64,000 bases of DNA from Pedobacter terrae (GTDB lineage Bacteria > Bacteroidota > Bacteroidia > Sphingobacteriales > Sphingobacteriaceae). The position numbers were made by a program, and so were the translations under genes. Under the pieces are notes generated by a model, which saw nothing but the letters and a program-made list of their open reading frames with translations, was not told the origin of the DNA and searched no databases. Position 1 is the first letter of the stretch, and every line of letters starts with the position of its first letter. Where the stretch lies: contig NZ_FNCH01000006.1 in the NCBI RefSeq assembly GCF_900100705.1, positions 205,122 to 269,121 on the forward strand, read 5' to 3'. This document shows positions 26,260 to 35,771 of the stretch, in pieces.

Positions 26260-27123
26260 ATGAGTTTATCAACAGAAAGCACGCATCTGGAAAGGGCTAT
26301 TATTTACATCCGCGATTTAAGCAATTGCCCGCCCAGCTACCTCAACGATCCGGGTAGAAAAGAATTCTTTGAAATTGTATGGCTTAAAAATGAAGAGCCT
26401 TTACACGCCCTGCAACAATCCGAATTTGACAGCAAGGGTGATTGGATTTATCTGATTCCGCCTTACCGCGTACATCAGCTTAATAAGGCAGGCAAAAATG
26501 GGGTATTAATCTCATTTAAAAGATCAGTATTGGAAGGGGAAGAAAAAGAATTTTTGCTTGATCTGTTCAAGATCTTTAATGTTCAGGGTGAATTTTCGTG
26601 CCTAAGGCTCAATACAGAAACAGCAGCAGAGCTGAGCAGCATTTACAGATTAATTGAAGATGAATACCAGAAATCAGGCAACAATTTTATCATTACGAAG
26701 GCATTGTTAAAGGTGTTTTTATTAAAATTGATACAAGTTAAAGAACACGAATTTACCAGCCATGATGTACAGCAAAAAAGGGTTTATGAATTTTTAATGT
26801 TGCTCGAAAGCAATTACCAACAGGTTAGGAATACTGATTTTTATGCGGGCAAAATCGGAATCAGTTCTAAACGACTGAACCAGATTTTAAAAGCAAAACT
26901 AAGCAAAACCGGCATGCAAATCATTCACGACCGCATTATACTGGAAGCTAAACGAAAAATTATCCATAGTGAACAAACCATCAAAGAGATTGCCTACGAA
27001 CTGGGATTTTCAGACAGGCCATACTTCAGCCGTTTTTTTAAAAAACAGACGCAACAAACACCCGAAGAGTTTCAAAAACAAGTCAGAAACCACATCGAAT
27101 CAAAATTTAATACACTGGTTTAA
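26260..27123 (+). CDS. AraC-family transcriptional regulator
   Basis: A protein of 287 residues. The N-terminal half (about 1-165) is an AraC-type sensing domain (FEIVWLKNEEPLHALQQSEF, WIYLIPPYRVHQL). The C-terminal double HTH (about 185-280) contains KIGISSKRLNQILKAKLSKT and ELGFSDRPYFSRFFKKQT. It is divergent from hxlB-hxlA, with 200 nt between the starts, and lies upstream of a GntP permease. It is therefore the likely regulator of one or both. The effector is unknown; formaldehyde or a sugar acid is inference. Confidence 0.9.
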   Translation: MSLSTESTHLERAIIYIRDLSNCPPSYLNDPGRKEFFEIVWLKNEEPLHALQQSEFDSKGDWIYLIPPYRVHQLNKAGKNGVLISFKRSVLEGEEKEFLLDLFKIFNVQGEFSCLRLNTETAAELSSIYRLIEDEYQKSGNNFIITKALLKVFLLKLIQVKEHEFTSHDVQQKRVYEFLMLLESNYQQVRNTDFYAGKIGISSKRLNQILKAKLSKTGMQIIHDRIILEAKRKIIHSEQTIKEIAYELGFSDRPYFSRFFKKQTQQTPEEFQKQVRNHIESKFNTLV

Positions 27124-27165
27124 AAAAACTGACAGGTTTTACGAATAATCGATACTTTTACTTTT

Positions 27166-27348
27166 ATGATCAGATTAAACAGCGATACCCCCAACGATAT
27201 TCTTCAGGATGTAAAAATCGGAGATATGGTTACTGATACTTTCAGCAAAACCGGCCTGGTAGAAAGCATAGAAATAAAAGATGATGGCCTATACCGGATT
27301 TACGAATTTAACCTCGTTACCGGAAGAACCATCACGGTTAAAAAATAG
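27166..27348 (+). CDS. Small hypothetical protein (60 aa)
   Basis: A protein of 60 residues, MIRLNSDTPNDILQDVKIGD..., predicted as a small beta-rich soluble fold (GDMVTDTFSKTGLVESIEI, YRIYEFNLVTGRTITVKK). It lies 43 nt after the AraC gene and 52 nt before the permease, same strand. TACTTTTA just upstream is one mismatch from a -7 box. No family recognised; the ORF is well formed and in a tight gene context. Confidence 0.55.
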   Translation: MIRLNSDTPNDILQDVKIGDMVTDTFSKTGLVESIEIKDDGLYRIYEFNLVTGRTITVKK

Positions 27349-27399
27349 TCGGGGTTCAAAACCTATGTTTAATCACATTTACCAAATATTTCTAGCCAA

Positions 27400-28689
27400 A
27401 TGTCATTATTGATCCTGCTTTTCGGTATTCTATTGCTTTTTGTATTGATCTTAAAAAAGATTAACCCCATGATTGCCTTAATAGCTGTGGCCATTATTAC
27501 AGGTCTTTTATTAGGAATGCCCGCTACGAAAGTAATGAATTCCATAAGCAATGGAATTGGCAGCACCTTAGGCAGCATGGTAATGGTTTTGGCCCTTGGC
27601 GCGATGATGGGCAAACTGATAGAAGATAGCGGATCGGCAAAAAAGATCGTTTTCATCTTAATCCGCGCTTTTGGCAAAAAGAATATCCAATGGGCTGTAC
27701 TGTTAACAGGCTTATTGGTAGGTATTCCGTTATTTTACAATGCTGGTTTCGTGGTGTTAATTCCCTTAGTTTTTGCCATTTCAGCAACAACGGGGCTATC
27801 GAAATTATATATTGGCATCCCCATGGCCACGGCCCTTTCGGTTACACATGGTTTTTTACCTCCTCACCCCGGTCCTGTTGCTTTAGCCGGAATTTTCCAT
27901 GCCGATATTGGTAAAACCTTAATTTATGGATTAACTTTAAGCGTACCCATTGCGGTTATTGCGGGAATTTACTTTCCGAGATTGATTCTCAAACGGGATC
28001 AATCGGTAACAGTCCATAACTTTAGTATTAGTGAGGAAGAACATCTTCCTTCTGCTTCAAGAAGTTTTATTACCGCATTGCTGCCGGTATTTTTAATCAT
28101 CGCCGGAACCATTGGGAGCAGTATTAAGATAGACTATATTGGTAAGCCGCTTTTTACATTTTTGGCTGATCCTACCGCGGTCCTGTTAATTTCGGTTATT
28201 ATCGCGCTGGCACTACAAAAAACTTCCATTACAAAAGCGATGGAATCTTGTGCCGAAGGAGTGAAAAGCATTGCCATGATTATCCTTATTATTGCCGCAG
28301 GTGGTGCCTTTAAACAGATCCTGATTGATAGTGGCATGGGCGAAACGGTGAAACAGCTTACCGGAGGGTTAAATTTATCACCATTATTACTCGCCTGGTT
28401 AATTACAGCATCACTTAGGGTAACCCTGGGTTCGGCAACAGTAGCTGCATTAACAGCCTCGGGCATGGTCCTTCCCTTAATTGGTCCCGGTGCATCGCCA
28501 GAGTTAATGGTATTATCAGTCGGCGCCGGAAGTTTAATGTTTTCTCATGTTAACGATACCGGTTTCTGGATGTTTAAGGAATATTTTAACCTCAGCCTTA
28601 AAGAAACTTTCAGCACCTGGACCATGATGGAAAGTTTAGTTTCGGTTTTGGGCCTTTTAGGCGTGCTGGTAATGAATCAGTTTGTTTAA
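27400..28689 (+). CDS. GntP-family permease (gluconate-type H+ symporter)
   Basis: A protein of 429 residues and about 12 membrane helices. Family landmarks: LLLGMPATKVMNSISNGIGST, GIPLFYNAGFVVLIPLVFAI, LPPHPGPVALAGIFHADIG, LRVTLGSATVAALTASG, and SHVNDTGFWMFKEYF near the C-terminus. GntP proteins import gluconate and related sugar acids. No gluconate kinase is nearby. Its position after the AraC gene opposite hxlAB suggests a linked carbohydrate role, which is inference. Confidence 0.9.
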   Translation: MSLLILLFGILLLFVLILKKINPMIALIAVAIITGLLLGMPATKVMNSISNGIGSTLGSMVMVLALGAMMGKLIEDSGSAKKIVFILIRAFGKKNIQWAVLLTGLLVGIPLFYNAGFVVLIPLVFAISATTGLSKLYIGIPMATALSVTHGFLPPHPGPVALAGIFHADIGKTLIYGLTLSVPIAVIAGIYFPRLILKRDQSVTVHNFSISEEEHLPSASRSFITALLPVFLIIAGTIGSSIKIDYIGKPLFTFLADPTAVLLISVIIALALQKTSITKAMESCAEGVKSIAMIILIIAAGGAFKQILIDSGMGETVKQLTGGLNLSPLLLAWLITASLRVTLGSATVAALTASGMVLPLIGPGASPELMVLSVGAGSLMFSHVNDTGFWMFKEYFNLSLKETFSTWTMMESLVSVLGLLGVLVMNQFV

Positions 28690-28900
28690 GAAAGAGTTAT
28701 AGATTTATCCTGCATATGGTGTTCTCAAACAAGGTTTTGATCTTTTTAGAAAGCAGTTGCAGCAGCTTTTCGGTTAAAACAGCCCCGCTCCCGCTTCTGC
28801 CGATTGAAAAAATCGGCATCCCGCTCCGATCGGGTTTAAATGGCTAAATAGTGCAGCTATCCTGGGTAAAATAAACCCGACCGACAGCGTTATTACTCCA

Positions 28901-29285
28901 GCCTGCGCGAATGACGACCGTATTATAGCGAGCGCCTTAAACCCCTATCCGCCTTCGGCACCTTTCCCCTGAAAGGGAAAGGACTAAAAAACAAATTATC
29001 GCATCCTGCAATACGCACCCTGCTACCCGGCCTCGCAGATTTTCGCCGGAAAAAGCACGAAAATCTTTCCATTTCCCCTCATAACCCCACAACCCAAGGC
29101 AGGATCAAAGCGAGAGCGGTGGGACAAAGCCAAGACTAAGAGCCTCGATGCTGCCGCAATTAAGATTTCCGTAGCTTTTTACAAGGAAGGATGCAAGCCT
29201 TGGGTTTTTGTTACTTTTGGGCCAAGCCAAAAGTAAGAGCCTTTCGGTGGCTAACCAAGGCAAGGCTGAGCAAAGGGCAAAGAAA
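28901..29285 (+). repeat. Long intergenic repeat, copy A
   Basis: Runs from GCCTGCGCGAATGACGACCG through TTTCCCCTGAAAGGGAAAGG, CCGGCCTCGCAGATTTTCGC, AAGGCAGGATCAAAGCGAGA and GAGCCTCGATGCTGCCGCAA to TTTTGGGCCAAGCCAAAAGT. The ends are approximate. Confidence 0.75.
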
Positions 29286-29310
29286 AGTAAGCCTATTAAG
29301 ATTCCCGCCT

Positions 29311-29700
29311 GCGCGGGATCCGATAGCTATCGGATGACGACGGTATTATAGCGATCGCCTTAGCCTGCAATATGCTTCACGCTATTCTACTCCATGCGAT
29401 CTGCACCATGCTATCCGGCCTCGCAGATTTCCGCCGGAAAAAGCACGGAAATCTTTGCAGTTCCCCTCATACCCCACAGCCCAAGGCAGGATCAAAGCGA
29501 GAGCGGTGGAATAAAGCCAAGGCTAAGAGCCTCGATGCTGCCGCTATCAAGATTTCCGTAGTTTTTTACAAGAAAAGATGCAAGCCTTGGGTTTTTGTTT
29601 CTTTTGGGCCAAGCCAAAAGAAAGAGCCCCTCGGCGGCGGTGAGCCGAGGCAAGACTGCGCGAAGGAGAACAGCCTAGCGTTTGCTTTAAGATTCCCGCC
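29311..29700 (+). repeat. Long intergenic repeat, copy B
   Basis: Same order of blocks as copy A from GCCTGCGCGGGATCC. It lacks the CCCCTGAAAGGG hairpin block and ends beyond TTTTGGGCCAAGCCAAAAGA. The CAAGCCTTGGGTTTTTGTT block is well conserved with copy A. Confidence 0.75.
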
Positions 29701-30128
29701 TACGCGGGAATGACGACTGTAATATAAACTAACCTTATACTCCATCCTATCCGGCTTCGCAGATTTTGGCCGAATATTGGTTCATAGGCGCTTTGCTAAC
29801 TGCCTTTCACCACCCCCACAACCCTTACCGAAGCACGCCCGTCAATCCCAAGGGCCAGTTGAATCAAAAAAACAGTTGCAGACCAGAACAACCAGCACTA
29901 CCAAACCTCAAACGCAGTGAGTTTTGTGTCTCGAAGTACCCACAAACACTCATTAAACCACATCCCTACACAAAACAAAGTGCCGCTGTTTTTTTGATGC
30001 GCATCGCCTTGCGCAAAAGGCCCATTGCTGGATTGAAGAAGCATTTTTGCATACTTTTGATGCCTCAAAAGTTTGATGCCCCGCGGCATAGAGCGGAAGA
30101 AAAATATCATAATTAATTGTGTCCACAC

Positions 30129-30690
30129 GGTAGGCCTGCGCGAGAATGACGACCTTATTATAGCGAGCGTCTTAAACCCCTATCCGCCTATCGGCACCTT
30201 TCCCCTGAAAGAGAAAGGACTAAAAAACAAATTATCGCATCCTGCAATACGCAACTTGCTATATGCACAATGCTATCTCCACCATGCTACCCGGCCTAGC
30301 AGATTTTCGCCGGAAAAAGCACGGAAAGCTTTGCACTTCCCTCATACCCAACAGCCCAAGGCAGGATCAAAGCGGGCGCGGTGGCAACAAGCCAGGCTGA
30401 GAGCCTCGATACTGCCGCAATTGAGATTTCAGTAGCTTTTTACAAGGAATTGCACAGCAATTTTTTATACCGATAAAAACAACATTATCACATAAAAAAC
30501 GATGCAAGGCTTTCAGTTATGCCTTAGTGTTTGTTGTTTTTAATGGCTGGCATGCTTTCGCTGCGCTCAGGTTTGTTTCTTTTGGGCCAAGCCAACCTGC
30601 GAAGCAAGCTTGAAGACCGATAAAAACATAAACAACCACTGAAAAAAGTAAGAGCCCTTCGGTGGCTAACCGAGGCAAGCCAGAGCAAAG
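30129..30690 (+). repeat. Long intergenic repeat, copy C with internal insertion
   Basis: Matches copy A from GCCTGCGCGAGAATGACGAC through the CCCCTGAAAGAG block to TTTACAAGGAA. It is then interrupted by about 190 nt (30455-30645) of unrelated sequence before resuming AAAAGTAAGAGCCCTTCGGT. Confidence 0.7.
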
Positions 30691-30760
30691 TCTTTCAAAG
30701 ATTGCTTCCCCGAAAGTCGAGGGGCAGTCTATACCTTATAATTACGAACTATCTAAAACC

Positions 30761-33208
30761 TTAATTCTTCACCCTGTTCTTTTCTGCATCGGCACCAGAA
30801 GATTCGTGTTTGGCCGGAGTAGAAAAAGTTTTCCCAAAACGATAGCTATAGCTTAAAACAACGTTTCTGGAATCTTGCCTATTTCTCCATCCGGCTTCTG
30901 TTGCGGCAAGATTATTAATTATTCCATTGTATATCTTGGTTCTAAAAATATCATTTGCAGTTAATTTCAGGGTACTTTTTGCCGAAAGCTTTTTCTGTAC
31001 TGCAGCGCCAAAATCATGCACCGAACCCAATAAAAACTGAACGTTCGAAAGTTTACTCTGATAGCTCATGTTTAGTTCTGCATTCCATGTAGGACTGATT
31101 TTAAACTGAACATTAGGATTTGTTCTAAAATAACTGCCATTGGTCACTAAAAAACCAGTATAAAAATCTGTTTTCGACATTATTTTACCAAACTCCATAT
31201 AGGCATTTAATTTTGCCCATTTGGTAATGTCAATCTCCGCATTCACCGAAACATTGGCTACCCTTGTTTTGCCTACATTGGCTGGTCGGCTATAATAGGT
31301 ACCATTTAAAATTTCAATGGTTTCGTTCACTTCATCTCTCACCCAACTGTAGCTAAAGGTTGTCGTAATCTTACTTTTGTAGGTATGAGAAAGTTCGATA
31401 CTTTGTGTAAAAGAGGGTTTTAAAAAAGGATTACCAACATAATAGGTAAATTTATCCAATGGAGAAAAGAAAGGATTAAGATCCTGATAATAAGGACGAT
31501 CAATCCTTCTTCCATAATTCAGTCCAAGTTCATTGTTCCCTAATGTATCAAGCTTATAAGAGAAATAAACTGTTGGGAACAAACTATTATAAGTTCTTTT
31601 AAAACTGGAATCAGGTTTGATTATATTGCCCAATTGATGTCCGTTAGAAACCGTGTTTTCATACCTCAAGCCGGCCTGGAGCGAAAACTGCTTCCCTTCC
31701 CTGCTCATGTTCAGGTAAACCGCGTTAATATTTTCCTTGTATAAAAAGTGATTGCTCTTTTCATAATCTGCACTCGTTTTTCCGTTTGCAGTATTAGCAT
31801 AATCTGCAATATTATCCGTTTTGGTATAAGCGGTTTTAACCCCTGCATCGAACTTCCACTTATTTTCCAGGGGATGCGAATAATCCATTTTGGCCGTATA
31901 AATATCAATATCTGATGGTAGATTACCCGTTAAAATATCCTGGTATTTTAAAGCGCCGCCTGGCAGGTAACTAAAATTATTATAGGTCTGAGCCGTTTTG
32001 TCCCGATAAAGCAGGTAATCTGCATCAAAGGTTAATTCCCGCCCTGCCTGCTTAAATTTATGCCTGTAATTTAAATTTACACCCGCATTCTGGTACTTGA
32101 TCTGATCGATATTTTCAGCCTTGATTACCGAATCTAACTGCATGGAGGCATTAGATAAATTACTGATATTGTTGTTCACCTGTTTGGAAATCCTGTTCAT
32201 GCCGGTAAGTACTACACCCCATGTGGTGCGTTCTGATGCGTAATAATCAAGTCCGGTTTTCAGGTTAAAAGTATTGCCATGCCTACGGAAATAAGAATTT
32301 TGATTAAAGTAGGATTTGGCACTACCATCGGCATTTTTATATTTCCGGTTCAGATCAAGATCGGTAAAACTGTTATTTAAATTATAACTCAGGTTACCAA
32401 AAACGTTGATCTTATCCTTACGGTAATTAAAGTTGAAACTGTTGTTCGAGCGACTTAATTCGCCCTGGTTTAAACTCAGGTTAATCCCACCGTTAAACCC
32501 AGCAGTTTTGGTTTTCTTGGTTTTAATATTAATTACGCCGCCATTGCCAGCAGCATCGTATTTGGCAGGTGGATTGGTCATCAGCTCAATCTGATCAAGA
32601 GATGAGGAAGGTAACGAACGCAAATAGTTCTCCAGATCCGAACCCGATAAATAAGTCGGTTTATCATCAACAAAAATAGTTACCCCATTTTTACCCTTCA
32701 ACGAAATTATCCCGTTCTGATCTACATTTATGCCAGGCGATTTGCTGAGCACTTCCAATGCAGTTGTACCTGCATTCGAAATCAAGGCATCCACATTAAC
32801 AACCGTACGGTCTATTTTCCGCTCTACAAAAGCTTTTTGCCCTGAAATGGTTACCTCCTTTAAATTAGTTGCTCCGGTTTTAATTTTGATATCCGGCAAT
32901 GCAATAACGGCATGGTCTGCGGTAAGCACCAATGTATCGGTTTGATATATGGGCGATCCTACCACTGATACTTTAATCAGATATTTTCCATAACCGGGTT
33001 GATCAAAACTGAATAGTCCATCTTTTTCAGTAAAAGTGGTTTTAACCAATATAGAATCTTTGAGTAGAGCAACTGTCGCAAATTCTATATTTTTTCCTTC
33101 GGCATCCAATACATGGCCATAAATTCTGGATGGAGGACTTTGTGCATGAGCGAAAGTAAAGGCAATACTTATACATATGGCTAAAAAAGCCATGAGCTTG
33201 TATTTCAT
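30761..33208 (-). CDS. Outer-membrane beta-barrel receptor-like protein (OMP_b-brl_3), M56 operon
   Basis: A protein of 815 residues with a signal peptide (MKYKLMAFLAICISIAFTFAHAQ). It has a CarboxypepD-reg/CNA-B-like N-terminal domain (about 28-110), a plug-like domain (about 125-235, VERKIDRTVVNVD...PPAKYDAAGNGGVINIKTKK) and a long beta-barrel. No SusD partner, so not a typical SusC. It is the third gene after BlaI- and M56-type genes (36-nt gap), an arrangement that suggests induction by the signalling peptidase. The transported substrate is unknown. Confidence 0.88.
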   Translation of the reverse strand: MKYKLMAFLAICISIAFTFAHAQSPPSRIYGHVLDAEGKNIEFATVALLKDSILVKTTFTEKDGLFSFDQPGYGKYLIKVSVVGSPIYQTDTLVLTADHAVIALPDIKIKTGATNLKEVTISGQKAFVERKIDRTVVNVDALISNAGTTALEVLSKSPGINVDQNGIISLKGKNGVTIFVDDKPTYLSGSDLENYLRSLPSSSLDQIELMTNPPAKYDAAGNGGVINIKTKKTKTAGFNGGINLSLNQGELSRSNNSFNFNYRKDKINVFGNLSYNLNNSFTDLDLNRKYKNADGSAKSYFNQNSYFRRHGNTFNLKTGLDYYASERTTWGVVLTGMNRISKQVNNNISNLSNASMQLDSVIKAENIDQIKYQNAGVNLNYRHKFKQAGRELTFDADYLLYRDKTAQTYNNFSYLPGGALKYQDILTGNLPSDIDIYTAKMDYSHPLENKWKFDAGVKTAYTKTDNIADYANTANGKTSADYEKSNHFLYKENINAVYLNMSREGKQFSLQAGLRYENTVSNGHQLGNIIKPDSSFKRTYNSLFPTVYFSYKLDTLGNNELGLNYGRRIDRPYYQDLNPFFSPLDKFTYYVGNPFLKPSFTQSIELSHTYKSKITTTFSYSWVRDEVNETIEILNGTYYSRPANVGKTRVANVSVNAEIDITKWAKLNAYMEFGKIMSKTDFYTGFLVTNGSYFRTNPNVQFKISPTWNAELNMSYQSKLSNVQFLLGSVHDFGAAVQKKLSAKSTLKLTANDIFRTKIYNGIINNLAATEAGWRNRQDSRNVVLSYSYRFGKTFSTPAKHESSGADAEKNRVKN

Positions 33209-33244
33209 GAGATGTTGATTGGATTAAGTTTTTAGAGGTTGATT

Positions 33245-35215
33245 TTAGTTATTTTCAATCAGAAAATTATACATCAGCGAGTGTTTATCGTTCTTCAAAA
33301 ACCGCTTTTTATACTTTTGCTGAACTTCGGTATTTTGTTTCACCCCATTTACGATCAGCTCATCTTTATTGAGTTTGTATGAAAGTTTATTGGTACTGCT
33401 GATGATCCCATCTTTCATCAATTCCTGATTGATTGCATTGGTATAATCATGTCCATCGCCATTGGTTACCGTTTTCGAAGTAACCGTACGCTGTGAACTG
33501 GTTTTGCTGGTACCACTTCCGCTATGAATGGCTGGTGTTGGAGGCGTAGCAGGAACAGCAGGGGTAGCAGGAACAGCAGGCATAGCAGGAACAGCAGGAA
33601 CAGCAGGAACAGCAGGAGTAGCAGGTATAGCTGGTACTGCATATACAACTCCAGGCACTTTTGGTGTTCCAGGTACTTTTGGTGTTCTAGGCGGACGAGG
33701 GACCCCTGGTACCATCTTATAGCCATATGATTTATACACTTCAGCCGAATTTTTGTATTCTTTTACATCTTCAACAGCTCGTTTGGCGTCAATAATGGCC
33801 TGCTTCCTATCGTTTTCGGCTTGCCGGGCATCAAAAATAGCCTGTTTTCGATCCAATTCTGCTTGTTTAGCAGCAATAACGGCTTGCTTCGCATCTTCCT
33901 GAGCCTGCCTTACATCGTTCTGTCGTGTTTTTTCGTCCGCTTGCCTGGCTTCTTCATCAGCAAGTCTGGACTTTCTATCTTCTTTGTTTTCTGGCAGATG
34001 CTGTTTTTCATTCATCATTTTCAGCTGGTTGTCTACCTTTGCATTGATCTCTTTTTCCATTTGGTCTGCAGATTTTCCTTCGGCAGGCTTAGCTTTTTTC
34101 CTGGTTGTATCCTGTAAGATTACAACTGTAGTGGCTGTTTTTTTTCTGGTAACTGTTTCGGCATGGCCAATACTTTTAAATGCGGCACTGCAAATTACTA
34201 CCGACACGAGGGCGATGGTTAATATCGTTTTTTCCATTTTGTTTAAAGTTGAATTGGTATTGAATAACATCCTGCTAGCTCTGTGCAGCAGACTGCTTTT
34301 AGTTCCGTTCATGGCCATGGCATAGGCAGGTGCACGCTGCTTAAACTCCTGGCATACAATGAGGGCCTGAACGTAATTTTTCCGATCGTTTACACAGGCG
34401 ATGGCCAAATCATCGCAGCAGTGCTCGCGTTCTGTTTTTATTAATTGCGATACCCAAAGCACCGCCGGGTTAAAGAAAAATACAATTTCGATGAAACTTT
34501 GCAATATATTCACCAAATAATCCTTCCGTTTAATATGGGCCAGTTCATGAGAAAGAATAGCTTCTACTTCAGCAGGAGATAAATTATTGAGTAAACCCAA
34601 AGGGATGAGGATTAAAGGCTTAAAATGTCCCACTACCAAAGGTACCTGCGCCATGCCCGATTGCATCAGCTTAACCTGTTGCGTTAAACCCAGTTTTTGG
34701 ACGAGTTCATTTAATTTTTCATCCCACTTTTTCCCTGCAGCGTAGGTTTTATAATTACGCAGATGATATACCCCATTTAAACCTACCATCAACTGGATGC
34801 TTTTTCCGCAGATGATCAGGAACCAAACCAATACAATCTGATAGGCATAAGCATTCCATAAAGATAGGATGCGATTAAGTCCCGAATACATGTCTTGCTG
34901 TACGTTGGTAACCGCTTGTTGATTAGCGATTGCCTTCGGCAAATTAATCCCTGTTTGATGAACAACCTGCGATTGTGTATGGTGATCCGACTGCTGAAGC
35001 TCCTGATAAAAAGTAAAACCTATTGCCACAACAAACAAGCCTAAACATACCGTAAGCAAGTTATAACGCCATGTAGCGCTTGCCTTACGAGAAGTAAACA
35101 TAACCAAACCAGCTAGCAAGGCTAAAATAACACCAATCCACAAAGAGTGGAACAAGGTAGCACCCAGGGCATGAAGCCAGTTATCGGGCAAAAGATTGAT
35201 TAATTTAAATTCCAT
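33245..35215 (-). CDS. BlaR1/M56-family membrane metallopeptidase with repetitive tail
   Basis: A protein of 656 residues. Membrane helices at about 17-40, 51-70 and 122-143 precede the zinc protease motif HELAH (His223, Glu224, His227), followed by FFFNPAVLWVSQLI and EREHCCDDLA. A further helix lies near 330-350. There is no penicillin-binding sensor domain. The remainder is a Lys/Gln/Ala-rich coiled-coil region (about 390-480, repeats such as AKQAELDRKQAIFDARQAE) and a Pro-Ala-Val tract. It probably cleaves the BlaI-type repressor encoded upstream (32-nt gap) on an envelope signal. Confidence 0.9.
   Translation of the reverse strand: MEFKLINLLPDNWLHALGATLFHSLWIGVILALLAGLVMFTSRKASATWRYNLLTVCLGLFVVAIGFTFYQELQQSDHHTQSQVVHQTGINLPKAIANQQAVTNVQQDMYSGLNRILSLWNAYAYQIVLVWFLIICGKSIQLMVGLNGVYHLRNYKTYAAGKKWDEKLNELVQKLGLTQQVKLMQSGMAQVPLVVGHFKPLILIPLGLLNNLSPAEVEAILSHELAHIKRKDYLVNILQSFIEIVFFFNPAVLWVSQLIKTEREHCCDDLAIACVNDRKNYVQALIVCQEFKQRAPAYAMAMNGTKSSLLHRASRMLFNTNSTLNKMEKTILTIALVSVVICSAAFKSIGHAETVTRKKTATTVVILQDTTRKKAKPAEGKSADQMEKEINAKVDNQLKMMNEKQHLPENKEDRKSRLADEEARQADEKTRQNDVRQAQEDAKQAVIAAKQAELDRKQAIFDARQAENDRKQAIIDAKRAVEDVKEYKNSAEVYKSYGYKMVPGVPRPPRTPKVPGTPKVPGVVYAVPAIPATPAVPAVPAVPAMPAVPATPAVPATPPTPAIHSGSGTSKTSSQRTVTSKTVTNGDGHDYTNAINQELMKDGIISSTNKLSYKLNKDELIVNGVKQNTEVQQKYKKRFLKNDKHSLMYNFLIENN
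33535..33640 (-). repeat. 9-bp minisatellite encoding Val-Pro-Ala-type triplets
   Basis: Imperfect tandem copies of GCAGGAACA-like units (plus strand) inside the M56 gene. They encode PAVPAVPAMPAVPA-type triplets. Unit length is a multiple of three, so copy changes keep the frame. Confidence 0.8.
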
Positions 35216-35247
35216 TGTGGTGGTTCTTTAGCTTTTATGCTGGTTTA

Positions 35248-35637
35248 TTAGTCCATGCTATCCAATAGCCGCTTAATCTCTTCGATTTCCTTTTTTGATG
35301 TTTTTTCGTTCCCCAAAAGTTGCATCATCAATTTCGATGCAGAACCTTTGTATAATGTATTTACGAAACGGTCCAACAACTGAACTTTAGTTTTCTCCTC
35401 CGCCTCTACAGGAATATAAATGTGTTTCATTTGGCTTTCATCACGTTTTAATATCCCTTTTTCGGTTAAAATCTGCATCTGCTTTAAGGTTGAGGTGTAA
35501 TTCACCTCTCTTATTTCATTTAGCTTGTCGTTTACAAACCGAACGGTCGACGGTCCAAATTCCCATAACACCTGAAGAATTTCCAGTTCAGCTTTGGTCG
35601 GTTCGGGCAGATTATTTTCAGTTTGAGTACTTTTCAT
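35248..35637 (-). CDS. BlaI/MecI/CopY-family transcriptional repressor
   Basis: A protein of 129 residues. A winged-helix N-terminal domain (PTKAELEILQVLWEFGPSTV, VNYTSTLKQMQILTEKGILK) and a C-terminal dimerisation helix region ending in LLDSMD. In this family, cleavage by the cognate M56 peptidase relieves repression. It is first in the operon with the M56 and barrel genes. A palindrome just upstream may be its own operator. The regulated process need not be beta-lactam resistance, as no beta-lactamase is present. Confidence 0.92.
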   Translation of the reverse strand: MKSTQTENNLPEPTKAELEILQVLWEFGPSTVRFVNDKLNEIREVNYTSTLKQMQILTEKGILKRDESQMKHIYIPVEAEEKTKVQLLDRFVNTLYKGSASKLMMQLLGNEKTSKKEIEEIKRLLDSMD

Positions 35638-35647
35638 ATTTTAAAGG

Positions 35648-35663
35648 TACGATATTTTTCGTA
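35648..35663. promoter_or_regulatory. Candidate BlaI-type operator
   Basis: The inverted repeat TACGA-N6-TCGTA lies 11 nt upstream of the repressor ATG, close to the TACA/TGTA half-sites known for BlaI/MecI. An overlapping GTAC palindrome follows. Autoregulation is inferred. Confidence 0.5.
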
Positions 35664-35771
35664 CGATACAAATATTAGGTTTTTATTTTTTATAAAAAAA
35701 ATTAACATATTGATTTAAAGTTTATTAAACTTACCCACAACAACTACCATTTGAATATCATCAGTAATATC

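Larger units (their letters stand above)
28690..30760. other. Gene-free 2-kb cluster of degenerate intergenic repeats
   Basis: No credible gene on either strand. The short ORFs here translate repeat DNA. The region starts with a GC-richer segment (28790-28860, with CCGATTGAAAAAATCGG) and then holds three related long repeat copies, listed separately. Between copies B and C (29760-30120) there is a different repeat-like block, including GATGCGCATCGCCTTGCGCA. Base composition is visibly richer in G and C than in the flanking genes. Confidence 0.7.

Noticed and set aside
29372..30856. Several ORFs of 60-120 codons in the repeat cluster
   Set aside because: They translate the repeat copies themselves, with the same peptide (CKPWVFV...FGPSQ) seen in different contexts, no plausible start region and no domain.
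33524..33730. Glycine/serine-rich and Gly-Thr-Ala-type ORFs on the plus strand
   Set aside because: Antisense reading of the Pro-Ala-Val minisatellite in the M56 gene.
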